Made by a program: the position numbers and the translations under genes
The notes under the pieces: generated by a model
Databases searched by the model: none
What the model saw: only the letters and a program-made list of their open reading frames with translations
Told to the model about the DNA's origin: nothing
In this document: positions 34,368 through 42,905 of the stretch, one piece after another
Layout of the letters: each line of letters begins with the position of its first letter
Numbering within the stretch: the first letter of the stretch is position 1
Source of the DNA: Planctomycetota bacterium
Lineage (GTDB): Bacteria > Planctomycetota > B15-G4
Assembly: GCA_003644265.1 (NCBI GenBank)
Contig: QNBX01000001.1
Location: forward strand, 17,828-81,827
DNA: 64,000 bases
Direction of reading: 5' to 3'

Positions 34368-35250
34368 GCACGCCCCGCTCGCGCCGCTGACCACCCTGGG
34401 CGTGGGCGGCTTGGCGCCCTGGGTGATTGAGCCGCGCACGCGCGCCGAGCTCATGCTGGCGGTGCGCGAGCTGCATGCCGCGGGCCTGGCGTGGCGCATG
34501 CTGGGGCACGGCAGCAACCTGCTGGTGAGCGATGCGGGCGTGCCCGAGGTCGTGCTGCACACGCACCTGATGAAGATGATCTATCACGACGGGGAGCGCG
34601 AGCACGCCCTGCGCTGCGAGGCCGGCGCCTCGCTGTCGCGCCTCGTGAGCGTCGCGCTGGACGTGCGTCTGACGGGCAGCGAGTGTCTGATGGGCATCCC
34701 CGGTACGGTAGGGGGCGCGGTGGCGGGCAACTCCGGCGGGAGCTCCGGCGCCATCGGCGAGCTGCTGCGGGAGGTCACCCTGGTCACGCCGCAGGGTGAG
34801 CCCGAGATCGTCGCCTGCTCGCCCGACATGTTCGGCTATCGGCGCTCGCCCTTCGCGGGCCGCGTGATCCTGGACGCCGTGCTGGGCCTGGCGCCGGCCA
34901 CGCCCGCGGCCATCCGCGCTCGCATGGAGAGCGTCCTGCGCGGCAAGGTCAAGAGCCAGCCGCTGGCCGCGCGCTCGGCGGGCTGCATGTTCAAGAACCC
35001 GACGGGCGGCAGCGCCGGACAGCTGATCGACGAGGCGGGTTGCAAGGGGCTCCGGCAGGGCGGCGCGCGCGTGTCAGAGCGCCACGCCAACTTCGTGATC
35101 AATGACGGCAGCGCCAGCGCACAGGATGTGAGCCGCCTGCTGCAGCGTGTGACGGAGCGTGTGTCGCAGCGCGCCGGGGTGGACCTCGCGCTTGAGGTCG
35201 AGCGCTGGGGGCCGCACGCGGCGCCCGCCGAGCCGAGCGACAGCGGCTGA
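34324..35250 (+). CDS. murB: UDP-N-acetylenolpyruvoylglucosamine reductase MurB
   Basis: MurB is the FAD- and NADPH-dependent enzyme that makes UDP-MurNAc. It has 308 residues from ATG 34324, inside the murC 3' end and with GGAG upstream. FAD-binding motifs are LTTLGVGG, MLGHGSNLLVSDAG and GIPGTVGGAVAGNSG; YRRSPFAGRVIL and the C-terminal AGCKGLRQGGARVSERHANF are family marks. The proton-donor position (Ser229 in E. coli) is Cys, in AGCMFKNP; Cys is known at this position in other MurBs. It is the last gene of the dcw cluster; no ftsQ, ftsA, ftsZ or ddl follows. Confidence 0.94.
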   Translation: MDLPAALQQDLLVREHAPLAPLTTLGVGGLAPWVIEPRTRAELMLAVRELHAAGLAWRMLGHGSNLLVSDAGVPEVVLHTHLMKMIYHDGEREHALRCEAGASLSRLVSVALDVRLTGSECLMGIPGTVGGAVAGNSGGSSGAIGELLREVTLVTPQGEPEIVACSPDMFGYRRSPFAGRVILDAVLGLAPATPAAIRARMESVLRGKVKSQPLAARSAGCMFKNPTGGSAGQLIDEAGCKGLRQGGARVSERHANFVINDGSASAQDVSRLLQRVTERVSQRAGVDLALEVERWGPHAAPAEPSDSG

Positions 35251-35317
35251 TGCGGCGACGCTCCTGCGCGCCAGGCGCGACGCGCCCCGAGGGCGCGGAA
35301 TCCGTACAGATTGGGCC

Positions 35318-35346
35318 TTGGCGTCACGAAGCACCCCCTATATGTT
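35318..35346 (+). promoter_or_regulatory. Candidate promoter of the nrdJ operon
   Basis: TTGGCG (35318-35323) and TATGTT (35341-35346), spacing 17, each match the consensus at 4 of 6. An overlapping TATATG at 35339 is an alternative -10 with a shorter spacer. The AT-rich centre within CCCCTATATGTTGGG loosely resembles an NrdR box, but only one such site is seen, whereas NrdR boxes usually come in pairs. Confidence 0.4.
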
Positions 35347-35395
35347 GGGCCTCATCGGCGATCGGCCCCCATCCGGAGGGTCAGATCGCTTGGAG

Positions 35396-37480
35396 ATGGC
35401 TCATTTTCCTGTACCGAACGATCTGAACTTGCCTGGGGAGGCTTACGTGGTCAGAGCAACCAAGAAAGGCGTGGACGTGAAGTCCGTGCCAGCCGCCGGG
35501 GCTTCCGGCGATCTCACCGAGAACGCCCTGCGCGTCCTGCGCAACCGCTACTTGCGCAAGGACGAGACGGGCGAGGTGGTGGAGACGCCGCTCGAACTCT
35601 TCCGGCGCGTGGCCGATCACGTGGCGAAGGTCGAGCCCGACGCTGAGCTCTGGTCTGAGCGCTTCTTCGAGATGATGTGGTCGCGCCGCTTCATGCCGAA
35701 CTCGCCCACGCTCATGAACGCGGGGCGCCCGTTGGGCATGCTCTCGGCCTGCTTCGTGCTGCCGCTCGAGGACTCCATCGCCGACATCATGGAGACCGCG
35801 CGGCAGATCGCCCTGGTGCAGCGCGCCGGCGGCGGCACCGGCATCGATCTCTCGCGCCTGCGGCCGGCCGGTTCCATCGTGGCCAGCTCGGGGGGCACCA
35901 CCGAGGGGCCGCTCAGCTTCCTGAGCATGCTCTCTTCGGTGACGGACGCCATCCAGCAGGGCGCCTTCCGGCGCGGCGCCAACATGGGCACCATGCGCAT
36001 CGACCACCCGGATATCCTGCCCTTCGTCACGCTCAAGGAAGACCTGACCCGGGTCACCAACTACAACCTCTCCTGCACCGTGAATGACGCCTTCATGGAT
36101 CGTGTGCACGACGAGCGCGACGGCCTGCACGTGGTGGTCAACCCGCACAATCAGCGCAAGGCGCTGCTCAAGCAGTCCGACAACAAGCCAGATTACGACG
36201 CGCACGAGCGCCTCGTCGCCGGGCAGGAGCTGGACGCCTCCGACTACTGGACCGTGGGCGGCATCTTCGGGCTGATCGTGGGCAAGGCCTGGGGCTCGGG
36301 CGAGCCGGGGCTGATCTTCCTCGACCGAATCAACGAGGTGAACCCCACGCCCAACGTGGGTCCGATGACCTCCACCAACCCCTGCGGCGAGCAGCCCCTG
36401 CTGCCGTACGAGGCCTGCAACCTGGGCTCGCTCAACCTGGCCATGTTCCACTGTGCGGGCGGCACGGCTGAGGCCAGCGACCCTACGGACCTCGAGTCGT
36501 CCTACGACTGGGACGGCCTCGAACAGACCGTGCGCACCGCGGTGCGCTTCCTCGACAACGTGGTGGAGGTCAACAACTACCCCACGCCCGAGATCGACAA
36601 GATGTGCCGGGCCAACCGCAAGATCGGCCTGGGCGTCATGGGCTGGGCCGACCTGCTGTTCAAGCTGGGCGTGGGTTATGACAGCGAGCGGGCGCTCGAG
36701 GTGGCCGGCCGCGTGGGCGCCTTCATCCGCGGGATCGCCTGGGACGAGGACACCGTCCTGGCCGAGGAGAAGGGCGTCTTCGAGAACTGGGAAGGCAGCC
36801 GCTGGGACAAGGTCGAGGGCCGGCGCATGCGCAACGCGCACTGCGTCACCATCGCTCCCACGGGCACCATCTCCATCATCACGGGCTGCTCGGGCGGCAT
36901 CGAGCCCATCTTCTCGCTGGCCTTCAAGCGTCAGGTCATGAAGGACTCGGCGGGCACGGCGCAGGTCATGTTCGAGGTCAACCCGATCTTCCTGGATGCG
37001 CTCAAGGTTGAGGGCTTGTCACAGGAACAGATCGATCAGGTGGTCGAGTACGCCGTGGGTCACGGCACCATCGTGGGTTGCCCGGTGGAGTTGCGCCCGG
37101 CGCTGACCGAGGTGTACCGCTCGGCCCGCGATGTCGGTCCTGACTGGCATGTGCGCATGCAGGCCGCCTGGCAGGCACACACCGACGCGGCCGTGAGCAA
37201 GACCATCAACTTCCCCTCCGAGGCCACGGTGGACGAGGTGGAGCGGGCCTACCTCATGGCGTACGAGACGGGTTGCAAGGGCATCACCGTGTATCGCGAC
37301 GGTAGCCGCGCCGGCCAGCCCATGGTGCTGGAGACCAAGCAGCCGGCCGCTGCGGCCCCGGCGGCCGACGCGCAGGCTGAGCACGCCGAGAAGGCCGAGA
37401 TTCTCGACATGCTGCTGGGCGACACCGACGGCGATCGTTCAGCGGCTGCCACCGAGCCGAAGGGGGGCAGCGATGACTGA
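35396..37480 (+). CDS. nrdJ: Class II (B12-dependent) ribonucleotide reductase, catalytic part
   Basis: This enzyme makes deoxyribonucleotides with adenosylcobalamin as the radical source, so it works with or without oxygen. It has 694 residues. Conserved barrel segments are RRFMPNSPTLMNAGRPLGML, QRAGGGTGIDLSRLRPAGS, the active-site loop NPCGEQPLLPYEACNLGSLN (radical-site N-x-C-x-E) and TGCKGITVYRDGSR. No ATP-cone is visible. The usual C-terminal TSCPD and zinc-ribbon domains are missing and are encoded by the next gene, which overlaps by 8 bp. ATG 35396 is used; TTG 35390, with GGAGGG nine bases upstream, is a plausible alternative start. Confidence 0.93.
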   Translation: MAHFPVPNDLNLPGEAYVVRATKKGVDVKSVPAAGASGDLTENALRVLRNRYLRKDETGEVVETPLELFRRVADHVAKVEPDAELWSERFFEMMWSRRFMPNSPTLMNAGRPLGMLSACFVLPLEDSIADIMETARQIALVQRAGGGTGIDLSRLRPAGSIVASSGGTTEGPLSFLSMLSSVTDAIQQGAFRRGANMGTMRIDHPDILPFVTLKEDLTRVTNYNLSCTVNDAFMDRVHDERDGLHVVVNPHNQRKALLKQSDNKPDYDAHERLVAGQELDASDYWTVGGIFGLIVGKAWGSGEPGLIFLDRINEVNPTPNVGPMTSTNPCGEQPLLPYEACNLGSLNLAMFHCAGGTAEASDPTDLESSYDWDGLEQTVRTAVRFLDNVVEVNNYPTPEIDKMCRANRKIGLGVMGWADLLFKLGVGYDSERALEVAGRVGAFIRGIAWDEDTVLAEEKGVFENWEGSRWDKVEGRRMRNAHCVTIAPTGTISIITGCSGGIEPIFSLAFKRQVMKDSAGTAQVMFEVNPIFLDALKVEGLSQEQIDQVVEYAVGHGTIVGCPVELRPALTEVYRSARDVGPDWHVRMQAAWQAHTDAAVSKTINFPSEATVDEVERAYLMAYETGCKGITVYRDGSRAGQPMVLETKQPAAAAPAADAQAEHAEKAEILDMLLGDTDGDRSAAATEPKGGSDD

Positions 37481-38426
37481 TGCCACGCCGACCACCGACC
37501 CCGGAGGCAGCTTCGCCTCGCAGGAGGCGGAGGCCAAGGACCGCGCGGCGGAGGTGGTCCTGGCCTATCGCGCGGTGGACTGGGAGGCCGTGGAGCAGGG
37601 CGACGACGAAGCCGTCGACCTGCTGCTCACCGCCTGCGAGAAGCATGAGTCCGCCCGCCACTTCCTCGAGGACGAGGTGGGTGCGCTCGGCAGCAAGCTG
37701 AGCGCTGGACTCGAGCGCTTCTACGCCGAGTCGGTCGGTCCACACCTGCGGCGCCCGTCCGTGCTCCAGCGCCTGCAGGACAGTCGTGGCGCGCGCAAGG
37801 CCGGTCCGCCGACCTTCATGGACGAGGGGCTCGCGCCGCGCACGCGCCCGCAGGTCACCGTGGGCCACACGGTGCGCATGAACACGGGCTGTGGCCACCT
37901 GTACGTGACGGTGAACGAGAGTCAGGACGGGCGCCCGTTCGAACTCTTCAACCACATGGGCAAGGCGGGCGGCTGCGCGGCCTCGCAGAACGAGGCCATT
38001 GGTCGGCTGATCAGCTACGCGCTGCGTTGCGGCGCCAGCCTGGAGCCGCTGATCAAGCAGCTCAAGGGCATCTCGTGTCACCGCCCCGCGTGGGGTGAGG
38101 ACGGCAAGATCGCCTCGTGCTCCGACGCCATCGGCAAGGCGCTCGAGAAGTACTGTGAGGCGCGCGAGGCGCGGCATGACGCGCTCGCCGCCGGTGCAGG
38201 TGCTGGCGCTCAGCCGGGCACTGACGCCAACGGCGAGCGCGACGCGCTGATCTCCGAGCGTGCCTCCTTCGACTCGTTCTCGCCGGGCAGCGCTCCCGCC
38301 GCGCGCGGCAGCCGCTCCAACGAGATGGGCAAGGTGCAGGGCGCGTGCGTTGACTGTGGCGGTCAGCTCTCGTTTGAAGAGGGCTGCGTGAAGTGCCACT
38401 CCTGCGGCTTCACCGAGTGCGGCTGA
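37473..38426 (+). CDS. Class II ribonucleotide reductase, TSCPD/zinc-ribbon part (NrdJb-like)
   Basis: This 317-residue protein carries the missing C-terminal part of NrdJ. Residues 1-125 are a helical, acidic lead I do not recognise. Then comes a TSCPD domain (GHLYVTVNESQDGRPFELFN, HMGKAGGCAASQNEAIGRLI), a Ser/Ala-rich linker, and a terminal zinc-ribbon/redox tail (CVDCGGQLSFEEGCVKCHSC, then GFTECG). In intact class II enzymes the last cysteines re-reduce the active site. A split nrdJa/nrdJb pair is known from Pseudomonas aeruginosa. Here the genes overlap by 8 bp in different frames, which points to coupled expression and complex formation rather than a sequencing error. Confidence 0.9.
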   Translation: MTDATPTTDPGGSFASQEAEAKDRAAEVVLAYRAVDWEAVEQGDDEAVDLLLTACEKHESARHFLEDEVGALGSKLSAGLERFYAESVGPHLRRPSVLQRLQDSRGARKAGPPTFMDEGLAPRTRPQVTVGHTVRMNTGCGHLYVTVNESQDGRPFELFNHMGKAGGCAASQNEAIGRLISYALRCGASLEPLIKQLKGISCHRPAWGEDGKIASCSDAIGKALEKYCEAREARHDALAAGAGAGAQPGTDANGERDALISERASFDSFSPGSAPAARGSRSNEMGKVQGACVDCGGQLSFEEGCVKCHSCGFTECG

Positions 38427-38462
38427 GGCTCGCGGCGGCCTGACGCGCGCGGCCGCGCCTTT

Positions 38463-38510
38463 GGGCGGCAGGTGCGGGCGGCAGGTGCGGGCGGCAGGTG
38501 CGGGCGGCGG
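38463..38510. repeat. 13-bp tandem repeat, 3.7 copies
   Basis: GGGCGGCAGGTGC is repeated three times (38463, 38476, 38489), followed by a partial copy GGGCGGCGG (38502-38510). It lies in the 131-bp gap between the convergent nrdJb and rhomboid genes. Just upstream, GCGCGGCCGCGC followed by CTTT is a palindrome but a poor terminator hairpin. Confidence 0.85.
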
Positions 38511-38557
38511 CACCCGCGTCACGTACGGAGTTGGCGGCGCTGAGCTGACACGAGCGG

Positions 38558-39421
38558 TCAGCTCAGCGCGCGCCACCAAGCGGCCAGCAGCAGCGCCGCC
38601 GCGCACACACCGGCGGCCACCTGCCGGGTGGGTCGCGCGGCGCCACGCGTGAGCACCGGACCCAGGCCGAGGCCCAGGACGACGCCGCACAAGAGGCCGT
38701 AGGCGTGGGCCGGGATATCGGTGTGCTCGCCCGAGGTGCCCAGCCAGCCCAGCAGCCCAAGGCCCGCCACCAGCGGGGCCCAGCGACGCATGCGACGGGT
38801 GCCCTGCAGCGCGCGCCAGCGACTGCCCAGGGCCACCAACAGGCCCAGGGCGGCGAACACGGCGGTCGAGGCTCCGAGCGCGCGGTGGTCCTCCGCTCGC
38901 AGCAGGACGTTGAGGCCGTTGCCCGCCACGCCCGCCAGCAGCACGGCCAGCAAGGCCACACCATTGCCCAGCAGCTGGGCCAAGAGCAGCACGAACAACC
39001 CGCCGAAGACGGCGTTGCCGGCCAGGTGGTGGGCGTCGGCGTGCAGCGTGAGGGCCGTGGCCAGCAGCTCCAGGCGGCCGCGCTGCACGGCGGCGTCGTC
39101 CAGGATGCCCAGGCCCGCGGGCAGCCAGCGAGGGGCTGCGAGGTGCGCGCCCCCCAGCACGGCCAGCCAGCAGAGCAGCGCCGGGACGCCCAGGCTGGCG
39201 CGTCGCGGCGGCTGGGCCCGGTCGTGTCCCGCGTTCTCCGCCGCGAAGGCAGCCAGCTGCTGCGCCGCGCGCAGTCCGTCCGCGGTCGGGACCACCAGTA
39301 GCTGCTCGCCGCTCTCGGACACCACTGCGTGAGCGATGCCCATGGCCCGCAACACGAGCCGGGCATCCTTCAGTTGTGCCACGGCGGGTGCTCGAGCGAC
39401 CACGCTGCGTAGCGCCTCCAC
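38558..39421 (-). CDS. Rhomboid-family intramembrane serine protease
   Basis: This is a polytopic membrane protein of about 287 residues. The rhomboid core shows the histidine-rich TM2 segment HADAHHLAGNAVFGGLFVLL, the catalytic serine motif GASTAVFAALG in TM4 and the catalytic histidine in HAYGLLCGVVLG of TM6. About 70 cytoplasmic residues (AVAQLKDARLVLRAMGIAHA) precede the membrane part. No ATG is well placed; I use GTG 39421 (VEALRSVVARAP), and GTG 39403 is an alternative. Substrates are unknown. It is downstream of a methyltransferase gene on the same strand. Confidence 0.85.
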   Translation of the reverse strand: MEALRSVVARAPAVAQLKDARLVLRAMGIAHAVVSESGEQLLVVPTADGLRAAQQLAAFAAENAGHDRAQPPRRASLGVPALLCWLAVLGGAHLAAPRWLPAGLGILDDAAVQRGRLELLATALTLHADAHHLAGNAVFGGLFVLLLAQLLGNGVALLAVLLAGVAGNGLNVLLRAEDHRALGASTAVFAALGLLVALGSRWRALQGTRRMRRWAPLVAGLGLLGWLGTSGEHTDIPAHAYGLLCGVVLGLGLGPVLTRGAARPTRQVAAGVCAAALLLAAWWRALS

Positions 39422-39504
39422 CCGCGCGAAGCCGCTCCCCGCGTGAGGCCGAAGCCCGCTGTGCCCGCCGCCGCCGGGTGGCCGCGCCTGGCCGTGCCCG
39501 CCGC

Positions 39505-40197
39505 TCAGGGGAGCGTCGCCTCGAGCACCGTCAGTCGCTCGTAGTGCTGGCCGTCGCGCAGTGTGTAGGCGCCCGGGATGCGCGCGATGTCGGTCATGTA
39601 CTCCTGGTCCTCGAAGTAGTACGACCGGAACGGCCCGTCGGTCTCGGCCAGGACGCGGCAGGCCATGCCGCACTCGTCCATCAGGCGCAGCGTGCGCGGG
39701 ACGTCCGCCATGCTCGACTGGACGAACACCAGCCGCCCGCCTGGCTTGAGCAGTTTGTGCGCGTCGAGCACCAGCGTGTCGATGAAGTAGCGCCGGTAGC
39801 GCTTGCCGCTCTTGGTGAAGGGCGGGTTGGCCACCAGGGTGTCCCAGGGTCCGCCCTGCACATGGGTCCAGTCAGCGGCCGTGTAGTCCGCCGGGACCTG
39901 CACGCCATGGGACGCGAGGTTGTGCCGGGCGTTGTCGAGGATGGAGCTCTCGATCTCGGTCAGAGTCAGTGAGCGCGCGCCCTGCCGCGCCAGCACGATG
40001 GCGTGCAGCCCGCAGCCCGTGCCCAGCTCCAGCACGTCCTCACCGGAGAAGTCCATGCCTGCCAGGGTGTTGCCCAGGTGCACTCCGTGCGGCGTGGGGT
40101 TCCAGACGCCTGCGGGCAGATCCAACTTGAGCGCGTGCGCCCCGAACGTCACCGCCAGGGTGGTGGGGTAGAGATTGTTGCCTGCGAGCTCGTGCAT
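39505..40197 (-). CDS. Class I SAM-dependent methyltransferase
   Basis: This is a 230-residue Rossmann-fold methyltransferase. Motif I is VLELGTGCGLHAIVLAR; the catalytic NPPF motif (LVANPPFTKSGKRYRRYFID) is of the kind that methylates exocyclic amines on RNA bases or protein glutamine (RsmC/RlmG/PrmC-type small MTases). The C-terminal LLKPGGRLVFVQSSM is typical motif VI territory. The N-terminal part lacks the duplicated domain of RsmC/RlmG. The substrate cannot be told from sequence. It begins at ATG 40197 and is followed by the rhomboid gene. Confidence 0.85.
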   Translation of the reverse strand: MHELAGNNLYPTTLAVTFGAHALKLDLPAGVWNPTPHGVHLGNTLAGMDFSGEDVLELGTGCGLHAIVLARQGARSLTLTEIESSILDNARHNLASHGVQVPADYTAADWTHVQGGPWDTLVANPPFTKSGKRYRRYFIDTLVLDAHKLLKPGGRLVFVQSSMADVPRTLRLMDECGMACRVLAETDGPFRSYYFEDQEYMTDIARIPGAYTLRDGQHYERLTVLEATLP

Positions 40198-40294
40198 GGG
40201 CTCCTGTCGTCACGAGGGGGCGCGAGGCTGGACCGGCTCACGATGTCCGGACATGCCGCGCTCGCCGGAAGTGTAGCAAGCGCTCCGGCTGGGC

Positions 40295-40879
40295 TCAGAG
40301 CTGCCCCATGAGCACGAAGCCGCCCACCAGCAGGGCCACGAAGGTCAGGCTGACCAGGCCGAAGTTGCGCTCCACGAAGGCCTGGGCCGGCGGACCCCAG
40401 CGCTTGAGCAGCAGCGCCACCAGAAAGAAGCGCGCCGAGCGCGACACGGCCGAGGCCAGCACGAAGGTCGGGAAGCCGATGCCGAACGCGCCCGCCGAGA
40501 TGGTGATCAGCTTGTACGGGATGGGCGTGAAGCCGGCAGTGAACACGATCCAGAAGTTGTGCTGCTCGAACAGCGTCTGGATGTGCGCGAAGCCCTCTTC
40601 GCTGAAGCCCGGCACGTGGTCAAAGAAGAACTGCGAGATCAGGCTCCAGGCGAACATTCCCAGGGCGTAGCCGGTCATGCCGCCCAGCAGCGAGCCCAGC
40701 GAGCACCAACTTGCGTAGCGCACGGCGCGTTGCGGCTTGGCCAGCACCATGGGCATGAGCATGGTGTCCGGCGGCACCGGGAAGATGACCGACTCGGCGA
40801 ACGAGAGCGCCGTGAGGATCGGCAGGGCGTTGGGGCGGCCGGCCAGTTCCAGGACCTTGTCGTACATACGGCGCATCAT
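40295..40879 (-). CDS. DedA/VTT-family membrane protein, YqaA-like
   Basis: This is a 194-residue protein with about five TM segments. It has the DedA/VTT hallmarks: an acidic-proline motif early (SFAESVIFPVPPDTMLMPMV), the Gly-rich GSLLGGMTGYALGMF, and TAGFTPIPYKLITISAGAFG. DedA-family proteins act in lipid scrambling, including undecaprenyl-phosphate recycling, and in membrane homeostasis; which applies here is unknown. In-frame ATGs at residues 1, 2 and 5 leave the exact start open. Confidence 0.88.
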   Translation of the reverse strand: MMRRMYDKVLELAGRPNALPILTALSFAESVIFPVPPDTMLMPMVLAKPQRAVRYASWCSLGSLLGGMTGYALGMFAWSLISQFFFDHVPGFSEEGFAHIQTLFEQHNFWIVFTAGFTPIPYKLITISAGAFGIGFPTFVLASAVSRSARFFLVALLLKRWGPPAQAFVERNFGLVSLTFVALLVGGFVLMGQL

Positions 40880-41003
40880 GATGCGGTCTTCAGCGGGTGG
40901 CGGATGTCGGGCATGTCAGGAGGGGGTGCTGGCACGGGCGCCGCGCGACCCAGCGGCCCTTCACGCGAGGCCTGGGCGCGGTGACGGGCGCGGCGCGATC
41001 GGC

Positions 41004-42785
41004 TCACTCAGCGGCGCTCGCGTCGCCAGGGGCGCTGGCGCCCGAGCGCGCCGAGCGCAGGTCCACCAGCTCAGCCTCGGGCTGTTCGCGGCCGCGCCAG
41101 CGATTCAGCTTGGGGTGGTAGACCACGTCGATGTGCTGTCCGGGCACGAGCTGATCGGCCAGGTCGCCGCGACCAAAGGCCACCGCGCGCAGCCGGGCCA
41201 CGCCCTGCGCCAGCTGCAGCTCCAGGTGGCTGCCGTCGCCGCCCATGCGGCGTGCCACGGCCACCTCGACGTCCGAGCTGACCAGCAGCGGCCTGTGGTT
41301 GGCCTGACCGAACGGCTCGAGTTGCTCCACCGCCCGCAGGAAGCGCGTGTTGAGCGCCACCAGCGGCAGCTCGCCCTCGATGTTCAGGGCCTCGGTGGGG
41401 CGGCCGGCGGCGGCATACGCCTCCCAGTTCTCGAGGAACGCCGCTCGGAATGCGTCCATGTTCTCGCGGGCCAGCGAGAATCCGGCGGCGAAGCGGTGCC
41501 CGCCGAAACCGGCCAGCAGGGGCGCGCAGTGCTCGAGGGCGGCGTGCACGTGGAAGGACCCGGCCGAGCGACAGCTGCCCTTGCCCGGGTTGCCCTGGGC
41601 CCAGCTCACCAACACGGTGGGGATGCCCCGCTGGCGCGACACGCGCCCCGCCACCAGGCCCAGCAGGCCGGTGTTCCAGTCGTCGTGCCCCAAGATGGCG
41701 GGTTGCCCGTCCGGCACCTCGGCCAGGCGCGGGGCCAGGTCGGCCATCAGGCGGCGCTCGGCCGCCTGTCGGTCGCGGTTGAGCTTGTCGAGCGTGGCCG
41801 CCAGGTCGTTGGCGATGTTCTCGTCCGTGGCGGTCACCAGGGCCACGGCCACGTCGGAGCGGCCCATGCGCGCGGCGGCGTTGATGCGCGGCGCCAGCTT
41901 GAACGAGATGTCCTCGGTGGTGGCGCTGTGGCCTGGACCCATGCCGGACACGCCGCACAGCGCGCGCAGCCCCGGGCTGGCGCTGTGGGTCAAGGCCCGC
42001 AGTCCGCGCGCCACGAGCACGCGGTTCTCGCCCACCAACGGCATGACGTCGGCCACCGTGCCCATGGCCACCCAGGCCAGGGCCCCGCCCAGCACCTTGC
42101 CCACGGCGGCCGGCGCGCGCCCGCGGCCACCGGCGCGATGGGCCACGGCGCAGGCCAGCTTGAAGGCCACGCCCGTGCCCGAGAGCTCGGGGTTGGGGTA
42201 GTGACAGTCCTCGCGGCGCGGGTTGACCAGCGCGAAGGCGGGCGGCAGCGTGGCGGCGGGCAGGTGGTGGTCGGTGACGATCACGTCCACGCCCTGGCCC
42301 TGCAACTCGGCGATGGCGTCGACGGCGCTGGTGCCGTTGTCGACCGAGATGACCAGCTTGGCGCCCTGCTCGAGGATGTACTGCACACCGCGCTCGGTGA
42401 ACGAGTAGCCGTCGTAGGCGCGGTTGGGCACGAACACCAGCGGGCGCCGGCCCAGGGTCGAGAGCACCTCCACCAGCAGCGCGGTGGCAGACAGGCCGTC
42501 CACGTCGGCATCGCCGTAGATCAGGATGGTCTCGTCGGCGGCCAACGCCTGGGTCACGCGCTCAGCGGCGCGCTGCATGTCGGCCAGGCCGTGGGCGTCA
42601 TGCAGCGCGTCCACCGACGGCTTGAGGAACGCGTCGGCGGCGTCGCGGTCCGTGATGCCGCGGTTGGCCAGGATGCCGGCCAGCATGGGCTCCATGCCCA
42701 GCTCGGAGGCCAGGCGGCGCACCAGGCGCCCGTCGGGCGTGAGCGTTTTCCACGGATGGGCCGCGGCGAGCGGGGGCGGGTTCAC
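41004..42785 (-). CDS. recJ: Single-stranded-DNA exonuclease RecJ
   Basis: RecJ is the 5'-3' ssDNA exonuclease of the RecF pathway and base-excision/mismatch repair. It has 593 residues from GTG 42785, preceded by GGAG at a 6-base spacing; the open frame upstream of it runs antisense through selA. DHH motif I reads YGDADVDGLSATALL (the usual Tyr/Phe between the Asps is Ala), and motif III is VTDHHLPAATLP. DHHA1 (GFGGHRFAAGFSL) and a C-terminal OB domain follow. A TAGAAT at 42820-42815 could be its -10 element. Confidence 0.94.
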   Translation of the reverse strand: MNPPPLAAAHPWKTLTPDGRLVRRLASELGMEPMLAGILANRGITDRDAADAFLKPSVDALHDAHGLADMQRAAERVTQALAADETILIYGDADVDGLSATALLVEVLSTLGRRPLVFVPNRAYDGYSFTERGVQYILEQGAKLVISVDNGTSAVDAIAELQGQGVDVIVTDHHLPAATLPPAFALVNPRREDCHYPNPELSGTGVAFKLACAVAHRAGGRGRAPAAVGKVLGGALAWVAMGTVADVMPLVGENRVLVARGLRALTHSASPGLRALCGVSGMGPGHSATTEDISFKLAPRINAAARMGRSDVAVALVTATDENIANDLAATLDKLNRDRQAAERRLMADLAPRLAEVPDGQPAILGHDDWNTGLLGLVAGRVSRQRGIPTVLVSWAQGNPGKGSCRSAGSFHVHAALEHCAPLLAGFGGHRFAAGFSLARENMDAFRAAFLENWEAYAAAGRPTEALNIEGELPLVALNTRFLRAVEQLEPFGQANHRPLLVSSDVEVAVARRMGGDGSHLELQLAQGVARLRAVAFGRGDLADQLVPGQHIDVVYHPKLNRWRGREQPEAELVDLRSARSGASAPGDASAAE

Positions 42786-42905
42786 CCGGAACTCCAAGGG
42801 GACGAGGGCAGGGCATTCTAGCCCGGACAAGGCGCCAGGGCGTCGACCGTCGCGAGGGACTTCTCGCGCACACAACCCGGGTGCGGTCCAGGCTAGGATG
42901 GGGGC

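Noticed and set aside
37473..37480. Programmed frameshift or assembly error joining the two nrdJ parts
   Set aside because: The second gene has its own ATG and 125 non-homologous residues before the TSCPD domain, so a simple frameshift would not restore a normal NrdJ. Raw reads would settle it.
38445..38462. GCGCGGCCGCGC palindrome plus CTTT as a terminator for nrdJb
   Set aside because: The palindrome has no loop and the T-run is only three bases; it is ordinary GC-rich sequence.
17521..38510. CRISPR array
   Set aside because: The tandem repeats at 17521, 21702 and 38463 have 9-18 bp units with no spacers, and no cas gene is present.
40737..42821. 694-codon open frame antisense to recJ
   Set aside because: RecJ on the other strand has all motifs. 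The antisense frame is low-complexity His/Gln/Gly/Val-rich sequence.
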